DNA of 28,113 nt from Didymodactylos carnosus (GCA_905250885.1 CAJNOQ010001837.1:1-28113); one strand, 5' to 3'. Shown: positions 1 through 10,200, counted from the first letter of the stretch. The notes: generated by a model from the letters alone, not told the origin. Translations and numbers: made by a program.

Positions 1-264
1 CCAGATACTGAGAGAGAGAGAGAGAAAAAACAGTGCTTACTCGTCAATGGATTACTGATAATAATATATAGATAGATATACGTCGAATATATGAAAGACA
101 AGAACGAAGACATAACATTAAATAAACTTTTAGTAAAACTTTGTGTTGTGTCATATTAAAATATGAATAACAATGGTTTTTCTTTCCCTCTCTCACTCGC
201 TGTCGGTCTGTTATCTTTGCTCAGCGGACGGATGAGGAAAACAAGTCTAGAGAGAGACAGAAAC
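1..264. other. Upstream region with GA/CT-rich tracts
   Basis: A (GA)n tract lies at about 10-26, and CT- and GA-rich patches lie near 181-200 and 245-260. No coding frame of note is seen. The GA-rich patches sit directly upstream of the TATA box of the first gene and could be GAGA-type promoter elements, but that role is only an inference. Confidence 0.4.
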
Positions 265-272
265 TATAAATA
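265..272 (+). promoter_or_regulatory. TATA box of the cystatin-like gene
   Basis: TATAAATA lies 77 nt before the ATG at 342. A start of transcription about 30 nt downstream would leave a leader of roughly 45 nt. The position and perfect match support a core promoter. Confidence 0.6.
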
Positions 273-341
273 CAGTTATTCTGCATGTTACGCTATATCA
301 TTCATACACTTTTCTCGTTACAGTACATAGTCGAATTGAAA

Positions 342-922
342 ATGTATCAAACCGTGCTCGTTATTGGTCTGTTATTTGTTTGTGGTGTATTGGGAACACG
401 TTTTACTGAGCCGTAAGCACTAAATTGTTTTTTCATCTCATTTTCAGAATCGAAACTTTGTTTCATCTCTTAGAACACCTATCAGAGTCGGGGGTTTCAG
501 CGTTCATGAATTTAAACCTGAATATATGAAGTCGTTTATACCGGTATGTTTTTTTGTGCTCGAGTTTTCACATATCACGATTACCGGTGTCATTCTCTAG
601 ATTCGATCAAGAATTGCCGAAAAAATAATCGAAACATTTAGTATTGATCCTGCATTGGCTGCACGTTGGTCAGAACGATTTATGCCCGTAAGTTATGGTA
701 CAATGCCAATTCCACACTCACCTATGTATTACAAGGTAAGGGTAATACTACCTTTTTTCGTCAATGAAAAGTTTTTGGGTTTAGATTCGACTTCGAATTG
801 AAAATGATTATGCCAATGTCAAAGTGTTGGGAGATGAGAAATCAAACACTTTGGAAATTTTTGTTAGTCAAATAAAATTAAATGAACATGATGAACCGGG
901 TCCAAATAATTTTTTTATCTAA
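342..922 (+). CDS. Small secreted protein with cystatin-like layout (four exons)
   Basis: Exons 342-412, 474-543, 601-735 and 785-922 join in frame through three GT..AG introns of 61, 57 and 49 nt, giving 137 residues. Residues 1-19 form a signal peptide (MYQTVLVIGLLFVCGVLGT), so the product is probably secreted. The order of features matches cystatins, the papain-family protease inhibitors: a Gly-Gly at 30-31, a helix-like stretch at about 43-70, a strand, then MYYKIRLRIEN at 89-99 (where cystatins have an N-Y-x-I-K-V-R-type strand), a further strand, and a C-terminal stretch with a HDEP element at 127-130 resembling the cystatin DDP segment. The central Q-x-V-x-G protease-binding loop is not conserved; a proline-rich TMPIPHSP (81-88) occupies its place, so inhibitory activity is doubtful. 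The start is chosen from the TATA spacing and signal peptide. The family call is by eye only. Confidence 0.7.
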
Positions 923-1008
923 ATTTAATCAAAGTGAAATTTCTTTTTTCTGAATTTCCGTGTATGAATGAAATGTAGCAATTTTCGTGAATCTCTTTTC
1001 ATTAGAAT

Positions 1009-1014
1009 AATAAA
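1009..1014 (+). terminator. Poly(A) signal of the cystatin-like gene
   Basis: AATAAA lies 87 nt after the stop codon. An oppositely oriented AATAAA (plus-strand TTTATT, 1032-1037) follows within 20 nt, as expected for two convergent transcription units. Confidence 0.5.
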
Positions 1015-1035
1015 TAATTATAGAATTTTGGTTTA

Positions 1036-1131
1036 TTAAGCGACAAACCAAGTGACCATGTCTTGCTCATCATTTCTGAAATACAAGAGCAAAACATCAT
1101 TGATTTGAGTAGGCGTAGTGGATGAGAAAAC
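1036..1131 (-). other. Possible C-terminal exon fragment joined to the Ty3 remnant
   Basis: On the minus strand an open frame ends at TAA (1036-1038), which overlaps an AATAAA signal. Its last residues, NDEQDMVTWFVA, do not resemble a Ty3 integrase. The frame stays open back to about 1229, where it overlaps the integrase H2C2 segment in another frame. I read 1036-1131 as a remnant of a host gene or another element abutting the retrotransposon, but it could be chance. I do not recognise the peptide. Confidence 0.3.
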
Positions 1132-1645
1132 TGTTCCAATGAAAGCGAATTGATAATCGATGCAGAGTTTTTCGGCGGCCAAGATGACCTGAAATTGGAT
1201 GGTCATGAGCCAGCTGAAGAAGTTCTGTCCGCTTAGATTTTGGAATAACTAAAAGATGTGGATTAAGATTATTTTTCAAAGGTGAATCTTCTATTTTGTG
1301 GGTCCGATATAATTTTCCGTCGATTACCTGGTGAACTTTAGCCTGCTCCTCTATTTTTCGAAGGAAAATTTCATCAGCAGGACGAACATCATCTTGGATG
1401 AAAGAAATAAGAAGACCAAGATCTTTGTCCTGTCGTTGCGCCAATTTTATGTTATCTAAAATACTGCAACTGTCCCAAAGATTAACTGAAGCCTCCTGAT
1501 TTTCTTCTAAAGGACCTATCATAGTACCACTACTCTGTAAGACGCCTATTATCTCAGATTTGAGAGGATGGATACTGTGACAGAGTATCGGTATTAGAGT
1601 TGGCCTTTCCTGGTCGATGCTTAATAACCATGTCATAGGCATCAA
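1131..1645 (-). pseudogene. Ty3 pol: RNase H-integrase linker and integrase HHCC start
   Basis: The frame reads a charged linker and then the start of the retroviral-type integrase zinc-binding domain: HDHPISGHLGRRKTLHRL supplies the two histidines and the GHxGxxKT-like core, followed by FHW. The two cysteines and the whole catalytic core that should follow are missing, and the frame turns into unrelated sequence after 1131 before stopping. The link to the RNase H frame needs a frameshift near 1560. It is a non-functional fragment. Confidence 0.82.
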
Positions 1646-1979
1646 GTTTCATGGCCCATCTGGTTAGACGGCTGGTTGAATCTTTTATATTTTTGAACCA
1701 AGTCAAGGACAGATGGTCGGTCCAAACTTCAAAAGACCGACCTTCGAGATAAGGCCTAAAATATTGAGTGCCCCAGACAATGGCTAAACATTCGCGTTCA
1801 GGTGCAGAATATTTTCTCTCACAAGGCTGCAGGGTCCTGCTGGCATAGGCTATGACATGTTCAATGCCTTCGATATTTTGAGCAAGAACGGCACCGAGTC
1901 CGTAGTCACATGCATCCAATTGCCGCATAAATGGATGATCAAAATTCGGATATGCAACAATTGGTACAGAATACAACAA
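1554..1979 (-). pseudogene. Ty3 pol: RNase H domain
   Basis: This is an RNase HI-type domain with its acidic residues visible: DACDYGLGAVLAQ (first Asp), a YSAPERECLAIVW block (Glu) and WTDHLSL (Asp), ending with the HRPGKAN-like tail typical of Ty3 elements. In an active element it would degrade the RNA strand of the RNA-DNA hybrid. It is separated from the RT frame by a frameshift and by loss of the connection segment, so it is a remnant. Confidence 0.85.
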
Positions 1980-2742
1980 TTGATTTAGATGGTACGGAAA
2001 AAGACCGGACCGCCTCTAATCTATCTGGATCAGGTCGAATGCCATCAGCACTGACTATATGGCCTAGATATTTTAATTCCCGGCGACAAAAGAAACATTT
2101 CGATGGTTTTAACGTAAGGCCGCTTTCTTTTATCCGATTAAGGACATTATCAATGTCTATTAGATGTTGTTCAAAAGTTGGTGAATAAATTATGACATCA
2201 TCCAAATAGACCATGCAACAGCTCCACTTCAGGCCTCGTAGAACAAGATCCATGAGACGCTGGAAGGTAGCCGATGCATTAGTCAGCCCAAATGGCATGA
2301 CTTTAAATTGAAAAATGCTTTCATGGGTGACAAAAGCAGTTTTTTCCTTGCTACCTTCGTCCAATTCAACCTGCCATAACCCAGAAGAGAGATCAAGAGT
2401 ACTGAAATATTTGGCACCTTTAAGTGTATCAAGTGTATCATCTATTCTGGGAATCGGATTGGTATCTTTGATGGTAACCTCATTCAGTTTTCGAAAATCA
2501 ATACAGAAACGAAGTGTACCATCCTTTTTTGGGACTAGCGTAACAGAACTGGCCCACGGTCCAAAACTAGGCTCGGCTACATCACTTTTGAGCATCTCTG
2601 CAGTCTGTCGAGTGCATTCTGCCTTCCTTTCCGGGTTTAAGAGGCGGTACAGGCCTTATTTTATCGGTCTGGCATCACCAACATGAATGTGATGCTTAAC
2701 TACATTAGTACGGCCCGGCTTTGATGAGAAGATGTCGGAATA
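1939..2742 (-). pseudogene. Ty3 pol: reverse transcriptase
   Basis: The RT fingers and palm are well preserved: a SPWASSVTLVPKKDG-like block (here GPWASSVTLVPKKDG), RFCIDFRKLN, FSTLDLSSGLWQV with the first catalytic Asp, MPFGLTNASATFQRLM, and YLDDVIIYS with the YxDD active site. A LKYLGHIVSADG motif follows. Two in-frame stops lie upstream, one where the linker frame ends at 2743 and one at about 2660. After the LGHIVSADG region the thumb/connection segment is largely missing, and a few codons later the frame shifts towards RNase H. This indicates an internal deletion of perhaps 50 residues. Confidence 0.88.
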
Positions 2743-3540
2743 TTAGAAGAGAAGTTGCCGCAACTGGTTTTCTTGATCCGAGGATAGCCCAAAGGAAGCT
2801 AAATCAAGTTTAGTTAGCCAATCACCAGGTATATCTGTAGAACCACTGAACGACTGGAATTGCTTCTCAACCGTTTGTGAATAAAATTGAGGATCGGCTG
2901 GCAAAATACGCGCAAGATCAGTTTTCTCAGCCAAAGAACGAACTACGATGGCAGTCAAAGGGTCTGGCCTCTCAACTGTACTTTGATCATTAGCAAAAAG
3001 CGACAAAGACGAACCGAAATCTCCTTCTTCAACATCAACATCTTTTCGAATCTTGATTTTCTGAACTTCAATCCGACGTGCAATTGAATCTTGACTTAGC
3101 AATCGTCGTCTAATCTTTTCAATGTAATTGTCAAATTTTCTCTCTGTTATAAATAATGGTGTTGCGAATTCTGGACTGTTAACACATGTAGTAGATGAAG
3201 AGTCTTTAGAACAGTTATCAGCAGAATTAGATGAATTAAATTGTCGTTCTTTCGGATCAGGCATCGGTGATTCCTGTGTAATAAATGTACATGTATCCTG
3301 ATATTCTTGAATTGATCCATCAGATTTTTGTAGACTAGAATCAGAAGAAAAAGGATCAAGAAAAGTGAGTTTCTGTCCAGGGCGAACATAACTCCATCGT
3401 GGTGTCAGATTAGCAACCATAACACTAGCGATATTCTTGTCAATAGTAACGATACTGTTGGCGAATGAAATTCGAGACACGGTTGTACAGGCAAGGATTC
3501 TACGGCAAGATATTTGGAACAGAAAATGTTCACAATGCAA
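2743..3540 (-). pseudogene. Ty3 pol: protease-to-RT linker region
   Basis: 265 codons are open. The N-terminal part contains IVTIDKNIASVMVANL followed by a VRPGQKLTFLD stretch, the pattern found after the protease of gypsy-type Pol proteins. The C-terminus LSSDQENQLRQLLF is the usual helix just before the RT domain. The middle is rich in Ser, Asp and Lys and looks poorly constrained. The protease active site is absent, because the similarity begins downstream of it near 3540. A stop separates it from RT. Confidence 0.65.
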
Positions 3541-4260
<720 letters not shown>

Positions 4261-4296
4261 TTTTGTTCGAAAAATATATTTTTCTCAAACAACACA

Positions 4297-4341
4297 CATG
4301 TTCTGTTAATTCTTTTATGATAAAAGAATTAACAGAACATG
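4297..4341. repeat. Perfect 21-bp inverted repeat, 3-nt loop
   Basis: 4297-4317 and 4321-4341 are exact reverse complements around TGA. The arm starts CATGTTCTGTTAATTC. Because it is perfect and lies just upstream of the decayed hAT coding region, it may be a small insertion, a template-switch product or an element junction. No function can be assigned. Confidence 0.8.
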
Positions 4342-4382
4342 GCTGTATCAGGTTGTTGCATCAGGTGTAACCAGTGCGTATT

Positions 4383-5568
4383 TTAAAAATGCTCAAGAAT
4401 TATTACAACTTGGTAACTATTTTTAGCACCTCTTTTAAAAGGATTGTGTTCATTTTCTCTTTTTTTTTGCGTTTTAGATACAACAACAAAACTTAAAAAA
4501 TGGTCATACATAAGGTGGGATAGTAGATGGTCATCAATAGATGCCATTATCAATAATTATCAAGCGATTCTTAAACCATTAAATGATTTAGTCGACGATG
4601 GTGATGCAAGGTCTATCGATGCTAATGGTTTATTGATTGCTCTTAAAGAACCACTATTCGTTGTTACATTATTTGTAATACATAAAATACTTGGACGTAT
4701 TAAAATTTTGTCCAGTCAGTTACAAGATATTTATTTAAGATAACCCGAATTTTATTAAAGAAAAACAATTCTACCAAATATCATTAATTTCTCTATTCTC
4801 TTTAGAGGAATCATTGGATTATGGAAAAGCAAGACTATTAATTTCTTCAATTATCGAGCAAATGAAAAGCTATCGTGATGATAATTCATTTGAATCGTTA
4901 TACAGTAAAGTTCTACAGTTTTGTAAAGAAAATGACATCGATATTAATCAAAAACCAAGACAACGACGACAAAAAAAGGTTCCCGCATGTTTCAATGATT
5001 CCATTATTACATCAACAATCGGACATCGAGATTATGCTGATAATCAAGAACAATATCGTACAAGTATTTATTATCTATTAATTGATAGTGTTTTAATCGA
5101 ATTAAATCCTCGGTTCTCAAGTGAAGCTATGGAACTTTTAAGCAGTATATCATCTTTATGTCCAAAACATGAAAAATTCTTAGACTTTGAAATACTCAAA
5201 CCATTTGCGCTGCATTTGGATATTAATCCTAATGAATTACAAAATGAATTAAATGTATTACGATCATTCTTGAAGAATAAAAATTTATCTGATATCAAGG
5301 AATTATGTTGCGAATTAATTTCATTCGTACAAGCTTTTCCCAATGTTGTTCTAATGATTCAAGGCGCAATGACAATACCTATTACATCAGCATCTTGTGA
5401 AAGGTCGTTTTCGAAAATGAAAGCAATAAAGACTGCCCTTCGAAATACTATGAGCGTTTAAGTGATCTATGTTTACTAGCAGTGGAACGAGATTTCAAAA
5501 TTGATTTTGACCACGTCGTTGACGATTTTTCTGCCAATCATAAGAATGCAAGAATTATGTTCAGATAG
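4383..5568 (+). pseudogene. hAT transposase remnant (ZMYM1/DUF4371-like)
   Basis: Coding blocks lie at about 4460-4740, 4804-5455 and, after a frameshift, 5449-5568. The first has the WDSRWSSIDAI block where hAT transposases carry TRWxxR. The second contains helical sequence and the signature TSASCERSFSKMKAIKTALR of the hAT dimerisation domain. The third continues it with RLSDLCLLAVERD and ends at TAG 5566-5568. Pyrimidine-rich acceptor-like AG sites lie at about 4477 and 4805, so introns are likely, though no good donor remains before 4805. A weak in-frame echo (about 4383-4425) may be the preceding exon. The N-terminal DNA-binding part is absent. It is inactive through truncation, a stop at about 4741 and the frameshift at about 5449-5458. 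Confidence 0.82.
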
Positions 5569-5838
5569 TAAATTGAAAGATTTTTCTTGTTTTATATGTT
5601 GCCATTATCGTTATTGTTATTTCAAAGAAATATAAAATCAAATATTTTTTTGTTGCCTTATTTATTGTCGCTGTTGTTATTTCAATGAGATAAAGAATTG
5701 AACATTTTTTGCTTTTACTATTTGTTAACCCGACTTATGTCATCGGAAAAGAGTTAGGATAGAAAAGAATTAAGTCTATACTACATCACTATTAATATTA
5801 ATAGATAAAGTTGATATACCTAAAACGGGTCGAAAAAT

Positions 5839-5885
5839 CTTGAGGGCTGAGCCCTTCCTAGGCCAAAATCCTGGCTCCTCCACTG
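5839..5885 (-). repeat. Right terminal inverted repeat of the hAT element
   Basis: Read on the minus strand it begins CAGTGGAGGAGCCAGGATTT and contains the internal palindrome AGGGCTCAGCCCT. This matches the layout of hAT ends known from many animals. No partner is visible on the left side, so the element is truncated. Confidence 0.6.
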
Positions 5886-7260
5886 CTTTTATCGCCAGTT
5901 TATAGTGCATTTTCCATTCTGTAAAATCCAGTGTAAACAATATCTTCCTTACTGAGTTGTTAAACGTTTTTCATCTTACGTCAGTAAATGGTCAAACTTT
6001 TTAAAAATTATAGTTTGAGAAATTATCATAATTTCGAACCCAAAATTATATATAGTTAGATGCGCAATAAAATTCTCTATCAAACTTTCTATTCAACTTT
6101 TTGATACTTTCAAATTTTTAAATTCGGCGGGATCCTGTTCACAAAAACGAAAGTTTTGGTATGCTGGACAACGGTATTGGCAGCCGTGTAACGGAAAAAG
6201 TGAATAGTACGTTTTCCTAAAAGTGAGTCGATGTAGAGTACAACTCGATTGAGTACAACTAATTGATTGAGCATGTAAAAATATAAAATTTATTCTTTTG
6301 TCGTTTCTTGCTTTCTGTGTTCACCTCTATATGCACGAAGAAGGAAGAAAGATCAAAAAGATGCCTTTGTTTGAAGTTGCAAGGTAAACTGAGTTGTACT
6401 GTAGTGTAGCAAAACGTGAAATATCAACACGGAGATCCTTGAGTAAAAATCACAGTTGCCTTACCGAGATCTTTTTGACGTACAACGTAATCGACTACGC
6501 CTAATATCTAGCACTGCCAAACTAGTTTTCTTTAGAAAATAATGGGCAAACTCTCATACGTTGTGTCTTCCCGTTTCGTTCCACCGTATAGTTCAGCAGC
6601 ATCATGAGTCTATTCTATCATTAATATGTGTAAAGCTAAACAAACCCACTGTGACAACAGTAGTGGAAAATCATTCTTACTGTTTGTTTAAGATCATATT
6701 AACAGTGATAAGGCCAAATAGAATATACATATTACCTATAATTAATTACCACAGTTAATATGTACTTTGATGTGTTATATACGAGAGTTAATAAAAGTTA
6801 ATCTATAGAAAAAAATAAATAAAATGGAGAAGAAAAGATAGATTTTATATATTTTCTCTCCTATACAAACATCAAAGAGATGCTCTTTACATTCTACGAT
6901 TGTTACGTTTGCTACGATCATCATTTTAACGGCTTCTCTTGGCGCACTGATTATTTATTATTATTGTTCCTAAACTCAACCGCGTAGAAAAAGTGTATTT
7001 CTTTTGCGCATGTTGTAGTAGTTTGTCATCAGGAAAAGAAATGTATGTCTTACTTGAATAATCAAAAATATGAGAACGAAAGAGAACAAATAAGAGAAAA
7101 AAATGTTTTGTGTACAATATAAGCATCGATGAGATGTATGCTGCGTGGAAGCACAAAATTCTACATTTTCTCTGTGAATTTCCCCATATTTTGTTTCATT
7201 TGTACCAGCTGGCAATACTAGATTGAAAGGAAAGATTGGAAATTTCCCAAAACTGTGGTT
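5886..7260. other. AT-rich intergenic region, no gene seen
   Basis: Open frames here (for example at 6561-6758 and 6976-7314) have no family resemblance, show the composition of translated AT-rich DNA and overlap one another. It probably includes the distal promoter of the FAD monooxygenase gene. Confidence 0.5.
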
Positions 7261-7270
7261 TAGCGTTGCG

Positions 7271-7280
7271 TATAAATATA
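7271..7280 (+). promoter_or_regulatory. TATA box of the FAD monooxygenase gene
   Basis: TATAAATATA lies about 70 nt before a strong splice donor (CAG|GTAAGT at 7340). With a transcription start near 7300 this defines a non-coding first exon of about 40 nt. Confidence 0.6.
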
Positions 7281-7339
7281 TTGTGCTCCTCACAGTTATC
7301 ATATCTAAAATCAAACTGACAAAACTGAAAACTCAACAG

Positions 7340-8264
7340 GTAAGTTAGCTAACTAGACATTAATTACTCAAACATCTTCACATCAGAGCGTCAAAAGGCA
7401 TAGCTAGGCGAATGTCAATTACATGCAAATTATCAGTTTTTGTAGTCTTCTAAGGAATGCATAGAATCATCTAGTATTATATAGAACAGAAGAATGTCTT
7501 TTCACTCTTGTTACTGCTGAATTATATACACGGTACTAGAGTCTTTTTTTTTCTTTTTTTTTAGTGATGAGATTGATGGAGAGTAAGCGGTAGAATAGTG
7601 AAAAAAATGTGATAGCGAAAGGCAATTCCCTTCTATTCTAGAGCAACAATTTGATTTTGCGAGAAATATAAGTCGATATAGAGCAAACTTTGCTGTATAA
7701 AACAGGAATCATCTTGACTTTTTAGGACCTTTCGTTCCGAAGTTATAGAATCTTTTAAATTGCTTGTCAAAATGTCAAAAACTCGAGAATTTCAGTTTGA
7801 AAAGTTTTGTTTTGTTTCGACAGAAGGAAAAACTTTCTAAATGCGTTTTATAGAACAAGGTCTTTTCTATGTAATGAAATGTCTCTTGAAGTTTCAAACT
7901 TATATTTGAAGAATTATGAATTATGAGCATCGCCCGAAAGATTTCGTTTTATCTCTGGCCCAAGATAGTGTTCAAAAATGTCCCGATATGCGTGAAACGA
8001 ACAAAATTTTGTAAATTCCGATAATTATTTTGAGAATTGTGACGTTTGTCACCTACGAGCTGGTATTATGGTCACTAGGACCAAAAACAGTGGAGTTAGC
8101 AACAGTTCTACGTAAAATATTATGACCTAAAACTGTTGATTTTTTGAGTGACCTGAACACACTCGATCTAATCTCTCTTTCAAGTTTTCAAACCGCAGCT
8201 GGGATACTCTCTTATCCTAAAGACAATTGTAGTGATGTTTAAATTCGACGATTATGTTTTTCAG
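7340..8264 (+). other. Intron in the 5' leader of the FAD monooxygenase gene (925 nt)
   Basis: The donor CAG|GTAAGT is followed 925 nt later by the acceptor TTTTTCAG at 8264, two nt before the ATG at 8267. Both sites are near-consensus. The intron is much longer than the 49-65 nt introns of the other genes here, and no conserved element is recognised in it. Leader introns often boost or tune expression. Its use here would need transcript evidence. Confidence 0.6.
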
Positions 8265-8266
8265 AG

Positions 8267-9994
8267 ATGGCATCGCGTCAAAACATTGATGGTAAAGTTG
8301 GAACAAGCGAAAGTCCGATTAATAATGGACTTTTTGAAGATGTTCATGATATTTTTCAGCAAGAAATAGATATTTGCTTGTTATCGTTAAAAGAGCAAGG
8401 GAGTAAGAGGAATAATGCTGATGACCGCGACACATATCAAGCGGAATTAAATAATGAAACAAACCAAGTGAATGAAGCATCTGAACATGGTCTGCTAACA
8501 GTTTTGGTCGTGGGAGCAGGACCGGCTGGCTTATGCATGGCTAATTTGTTAAAGACCTATAACCAGCATTTTCATGTAATTGATGCTAAAACAGACTTTG
8601 ATAATCGAAGCAAAGCCACGGGAGTTCACCGAAACACTCTTAAACTGTTTGATAAACTCGATTTCATCGAGGCAATTACCCAAGAGTCGATTGAATTGAA
8701 CGCAAATAGTATTTATTCGGAGGGACAATTGCTTAAGAAGACTGTCTTTCCCCAAGGAGCAACAAATAATGATAAAAATATCTGCATTCGTCAGCAATCA
8801 TTAGAACGTATTCTTGCCGATAACGTATCTATTGACCGCGGTAAACGTCTTATTGCTTTCCAACAAAATGACACACATGTCACAGCTACCGTGGAAGAAA
8901 CCAGCACAAAAAAAAGGCAAGAATTTCAAGCACAGTATCTTATTGCGTGTGACGGAGCGACAAGTATGGTAAGAAAGGAACTAGGAATCTCGTTTGATGG
9001 GGAAACGACTATAGGATGGTCATTTTGTTTTGATGCCAAGGCAACAAGTCACTCGGAAATGAATCACTCGGAAATGACGATGCATATGAATAATGGGTAT
9101 CGACTTGTTGTTGTCCCCATCCCAATTAATGGGGATTCTTACAGATTTTACGGGAATATCACTAAACAATGGCATGATGATCATATAAACCAAGACGGTA
9201 CCCCTAAAAACCCAAGTAAGGCTCATGAACATCTTGCCAGTTTTGTTTTGGAACGATCACCAATCGTAATTGATTCTAACTCGATCACAGGCCTAAGCTT
9301 CTACCACACAGCATCGAGGATTGCCTCTAAGATGAGAGATAAACGAGTATTTTTAATTGGTGATGCTGCGCATATCTTTTTTCCGGCGGGCGGTTACGGT
9401 TTAAATACTGCTATTGAAGATGCTTTTGCACTTGCATGGCGTTTAGCTATGACAAAGACTTCGCTCTTCAAGGATGCCTTATTACAAACTTTCAACGAGG
9501 AACGACTGAAAAATGCTCAGCAGATCAAAGATGATTCGACACAAAAGAAAAAAGATGCAGCAAGTCTTCAGGGACAGCCGTCTGCTTCAGAAACGGAAAA
9601 TGAAACGCAAATATATAAAAAATCTGCTCGTCTAGAAAACATCTTACCTATTGATATCTGTGAATCGATCAAAAGTAACACAAGAAGTCTTGCCCAAGTA
9701 ATCAATAAAAATAGTGGATTTACCCTTATTGTCCATACTACATGCAATGGAACACTCTCAAAATACAAGCAACTAAGCGAAAACTTAAACCGAGTCTTTC
9801 CTGTTCATTTTGAATTGGTGCATGTATGCTGTAAACAACCATGTCCATTTCATTCAGCAGAAAAAGAATGTTTCAAAACAATCGATGCATGTGAATCTTT
9901 TTTTCAGAAGAATCCAGAAACTGTTACGGTTATCCGTCCAGACAACTTCACTTTGACGATTTTGATAAAACAAACCAGCAAGGACATATTTTAG
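8267..9994 (+). CDS. FAD-dependent monooxygenase, aromatic-ring hydroxylase type
   Basis: 575 residues, no internal intron. It belongs to the group A flavoprotein monooxygenases (PHBH/MhpA/phenol-hydroxylase fold), which use FAD, NAD(P)H and O2 to hydroxylate aromatic or polyketide substrates; the substrate cannot be told. After an unusual, polar N-terminal extension of about 76 residues come the FAD-binding GAGPAG (83-88) with an acidic residue after strand 2 (D106), an RSKATGVHRNTL block (114-125), the DG motif CDGATSMVRKELG (228-240), and the GD motif LIGDAAHIFFPAGGYGLN (363-380) followed by the IEDAFALAWRLA helix. Residues about 484-572 resemble the C-terminal thioredoxin-like domain of phenol hydroxylases. 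A short internal repeat (SHSEMNHSEM) lies at 261-270. All key motifs are intact. An uninterrupted frame of bacterial/fungal type behind a eukaryotic leader intron suggests horizontal acquisition; that is inference. Confidence 0.93.
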   Translation: MASRQNIDGKVGTSESPINNGLFEDVHDIFQQEIDICLLSLKEQGSKRNNADDRDTYQAELNNETNQVNEASEHGLLTVLVVGAGPAGLCMANLLKTYNQHFHVIDAKTDFDNRSKATGVHRNTLKLFDKLDFIEAITQESIELNANSIYSEGQLLKKTVFPQGATNNDKNICIRQQSLERILADNVSIDRGKRLIAFQQNDTHVTATVEETSTKKRQEFQAQYLIACDGATSMVRKELGISFDGETTIGWSFCFDAKATSHSEMNHSEMTMHMNNGYRLVVVPIPINGDSYRFYGNITKQWHDDHINQDGTPKNPSKAHEHLASFVLERSPIVIDSNSITGLSFYHTASRIASKMRDKRVFLIGDAAHIFFPAGGYGLNTAIEDAFALAWRLAMTKTSLFKDALLQTFNEERLKNAQQIKDDSTQKKKDAASLQGQPSASETENETQIYKKSARLENILPIDICESIKSNTRSLAQVINKNSGFTLIVHTTCNGTLSKYKQLSENLNRVFPVHFELVHVCCKQPCPFHSAEKECFKTIDACESFFQKNPETVTVIRPDNFTLTILIKQTSKDIF

Positions 9995-10059
9995 TGCGGT
10001 ATCACCAGCGAATTCTAACGTCTGGATACCTTGCTCGCTGACTTCAGACTTTTTTCTTC

Positions 10060-10168
10060 ATGGCAGATCCACGTCTTAATGCTTGCTTAGTTAATCCTTT
10101 TGACTGAATTCATAGCCTGATATCTTTTCTAATCCATTTATTTTTGTATTATTCACGTTCAAGGCCCA
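10060..10168. repeat. Copy A of a 109-bp direct repeat in the 3' UTR
   Basis: This is nearly the same as 11198-11307. It starts ATGGCAGATCCACGTC and ends TTCAAGGCCCA, with roughly one mismatch in eight positions. It lies wholly within the 3' UTR of the monooxygenase gene. Confidence 0.85.
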
Positions 10169-10194
10169 GCGCCGCTGACCTTATTATTAGAATC

Positions 10195-10200
10195 AATAAA
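10195..10200 (+). terminator. Poly(A) signal of the FAD monooxygenase gene
   Basis: AATAAA lies 200 nt after the stop codon and is followed by a T/G-rich stretch (TTGTTGCTTTGTG), as expected for a downstream cleavage element. Confidence 0.6.

Larger units (their letters stand above)
1131..3540 (-). mobile_element. Decayed Ty3/gypsy-like retrotransposon pol remnant
   Basis: The minus strand carries pol modules in Ty3 order: a protease-to-RT linker (3540-2743), reverse transcriptase (2740-1990), RNase H (1979-1554) and a linker plus the N-terminal zinc-binding part of integrase (1645-1131). RNase H before integrase is the Ty3/gypsy order. No gag, no protease DSG/DTG, no integrase catalytic core, no LTR and no primer-binding site are visible on either side. 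Stops and frame changes lie between every module, so it is inactive. Confidence 0.88.
4383..5885 (+). mobile_element. Decayed hAT-family DNA transposon, right end preserved
   Basis: The coding remnant at 4383-5568 ends in a hAT C-terminal dimerisation domain. About 315 bp further on, the sequence closes with a terminal inverted repeat that read inward starts CAGTGGAGGAGCCAGG. This is the CAGTGGNGG start typical of many animal hAT elements of the ZMYM1-like type. The left end, the BED/TTF zinc finger and the N-terminal half are missing. The 8 bp after the right end are CTTTTATC; no matching left copy was found. Confidence 0.72.

Noticed and set aside
6926-7314. Minus-strand frames of 76 and 112 codons upstream of the FAD monooxygenase
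   Set aside because: They overlap each other and the TATA box of the gene, are rich in F, I, L and N as expected from AT-rich DNA, and show no motif.
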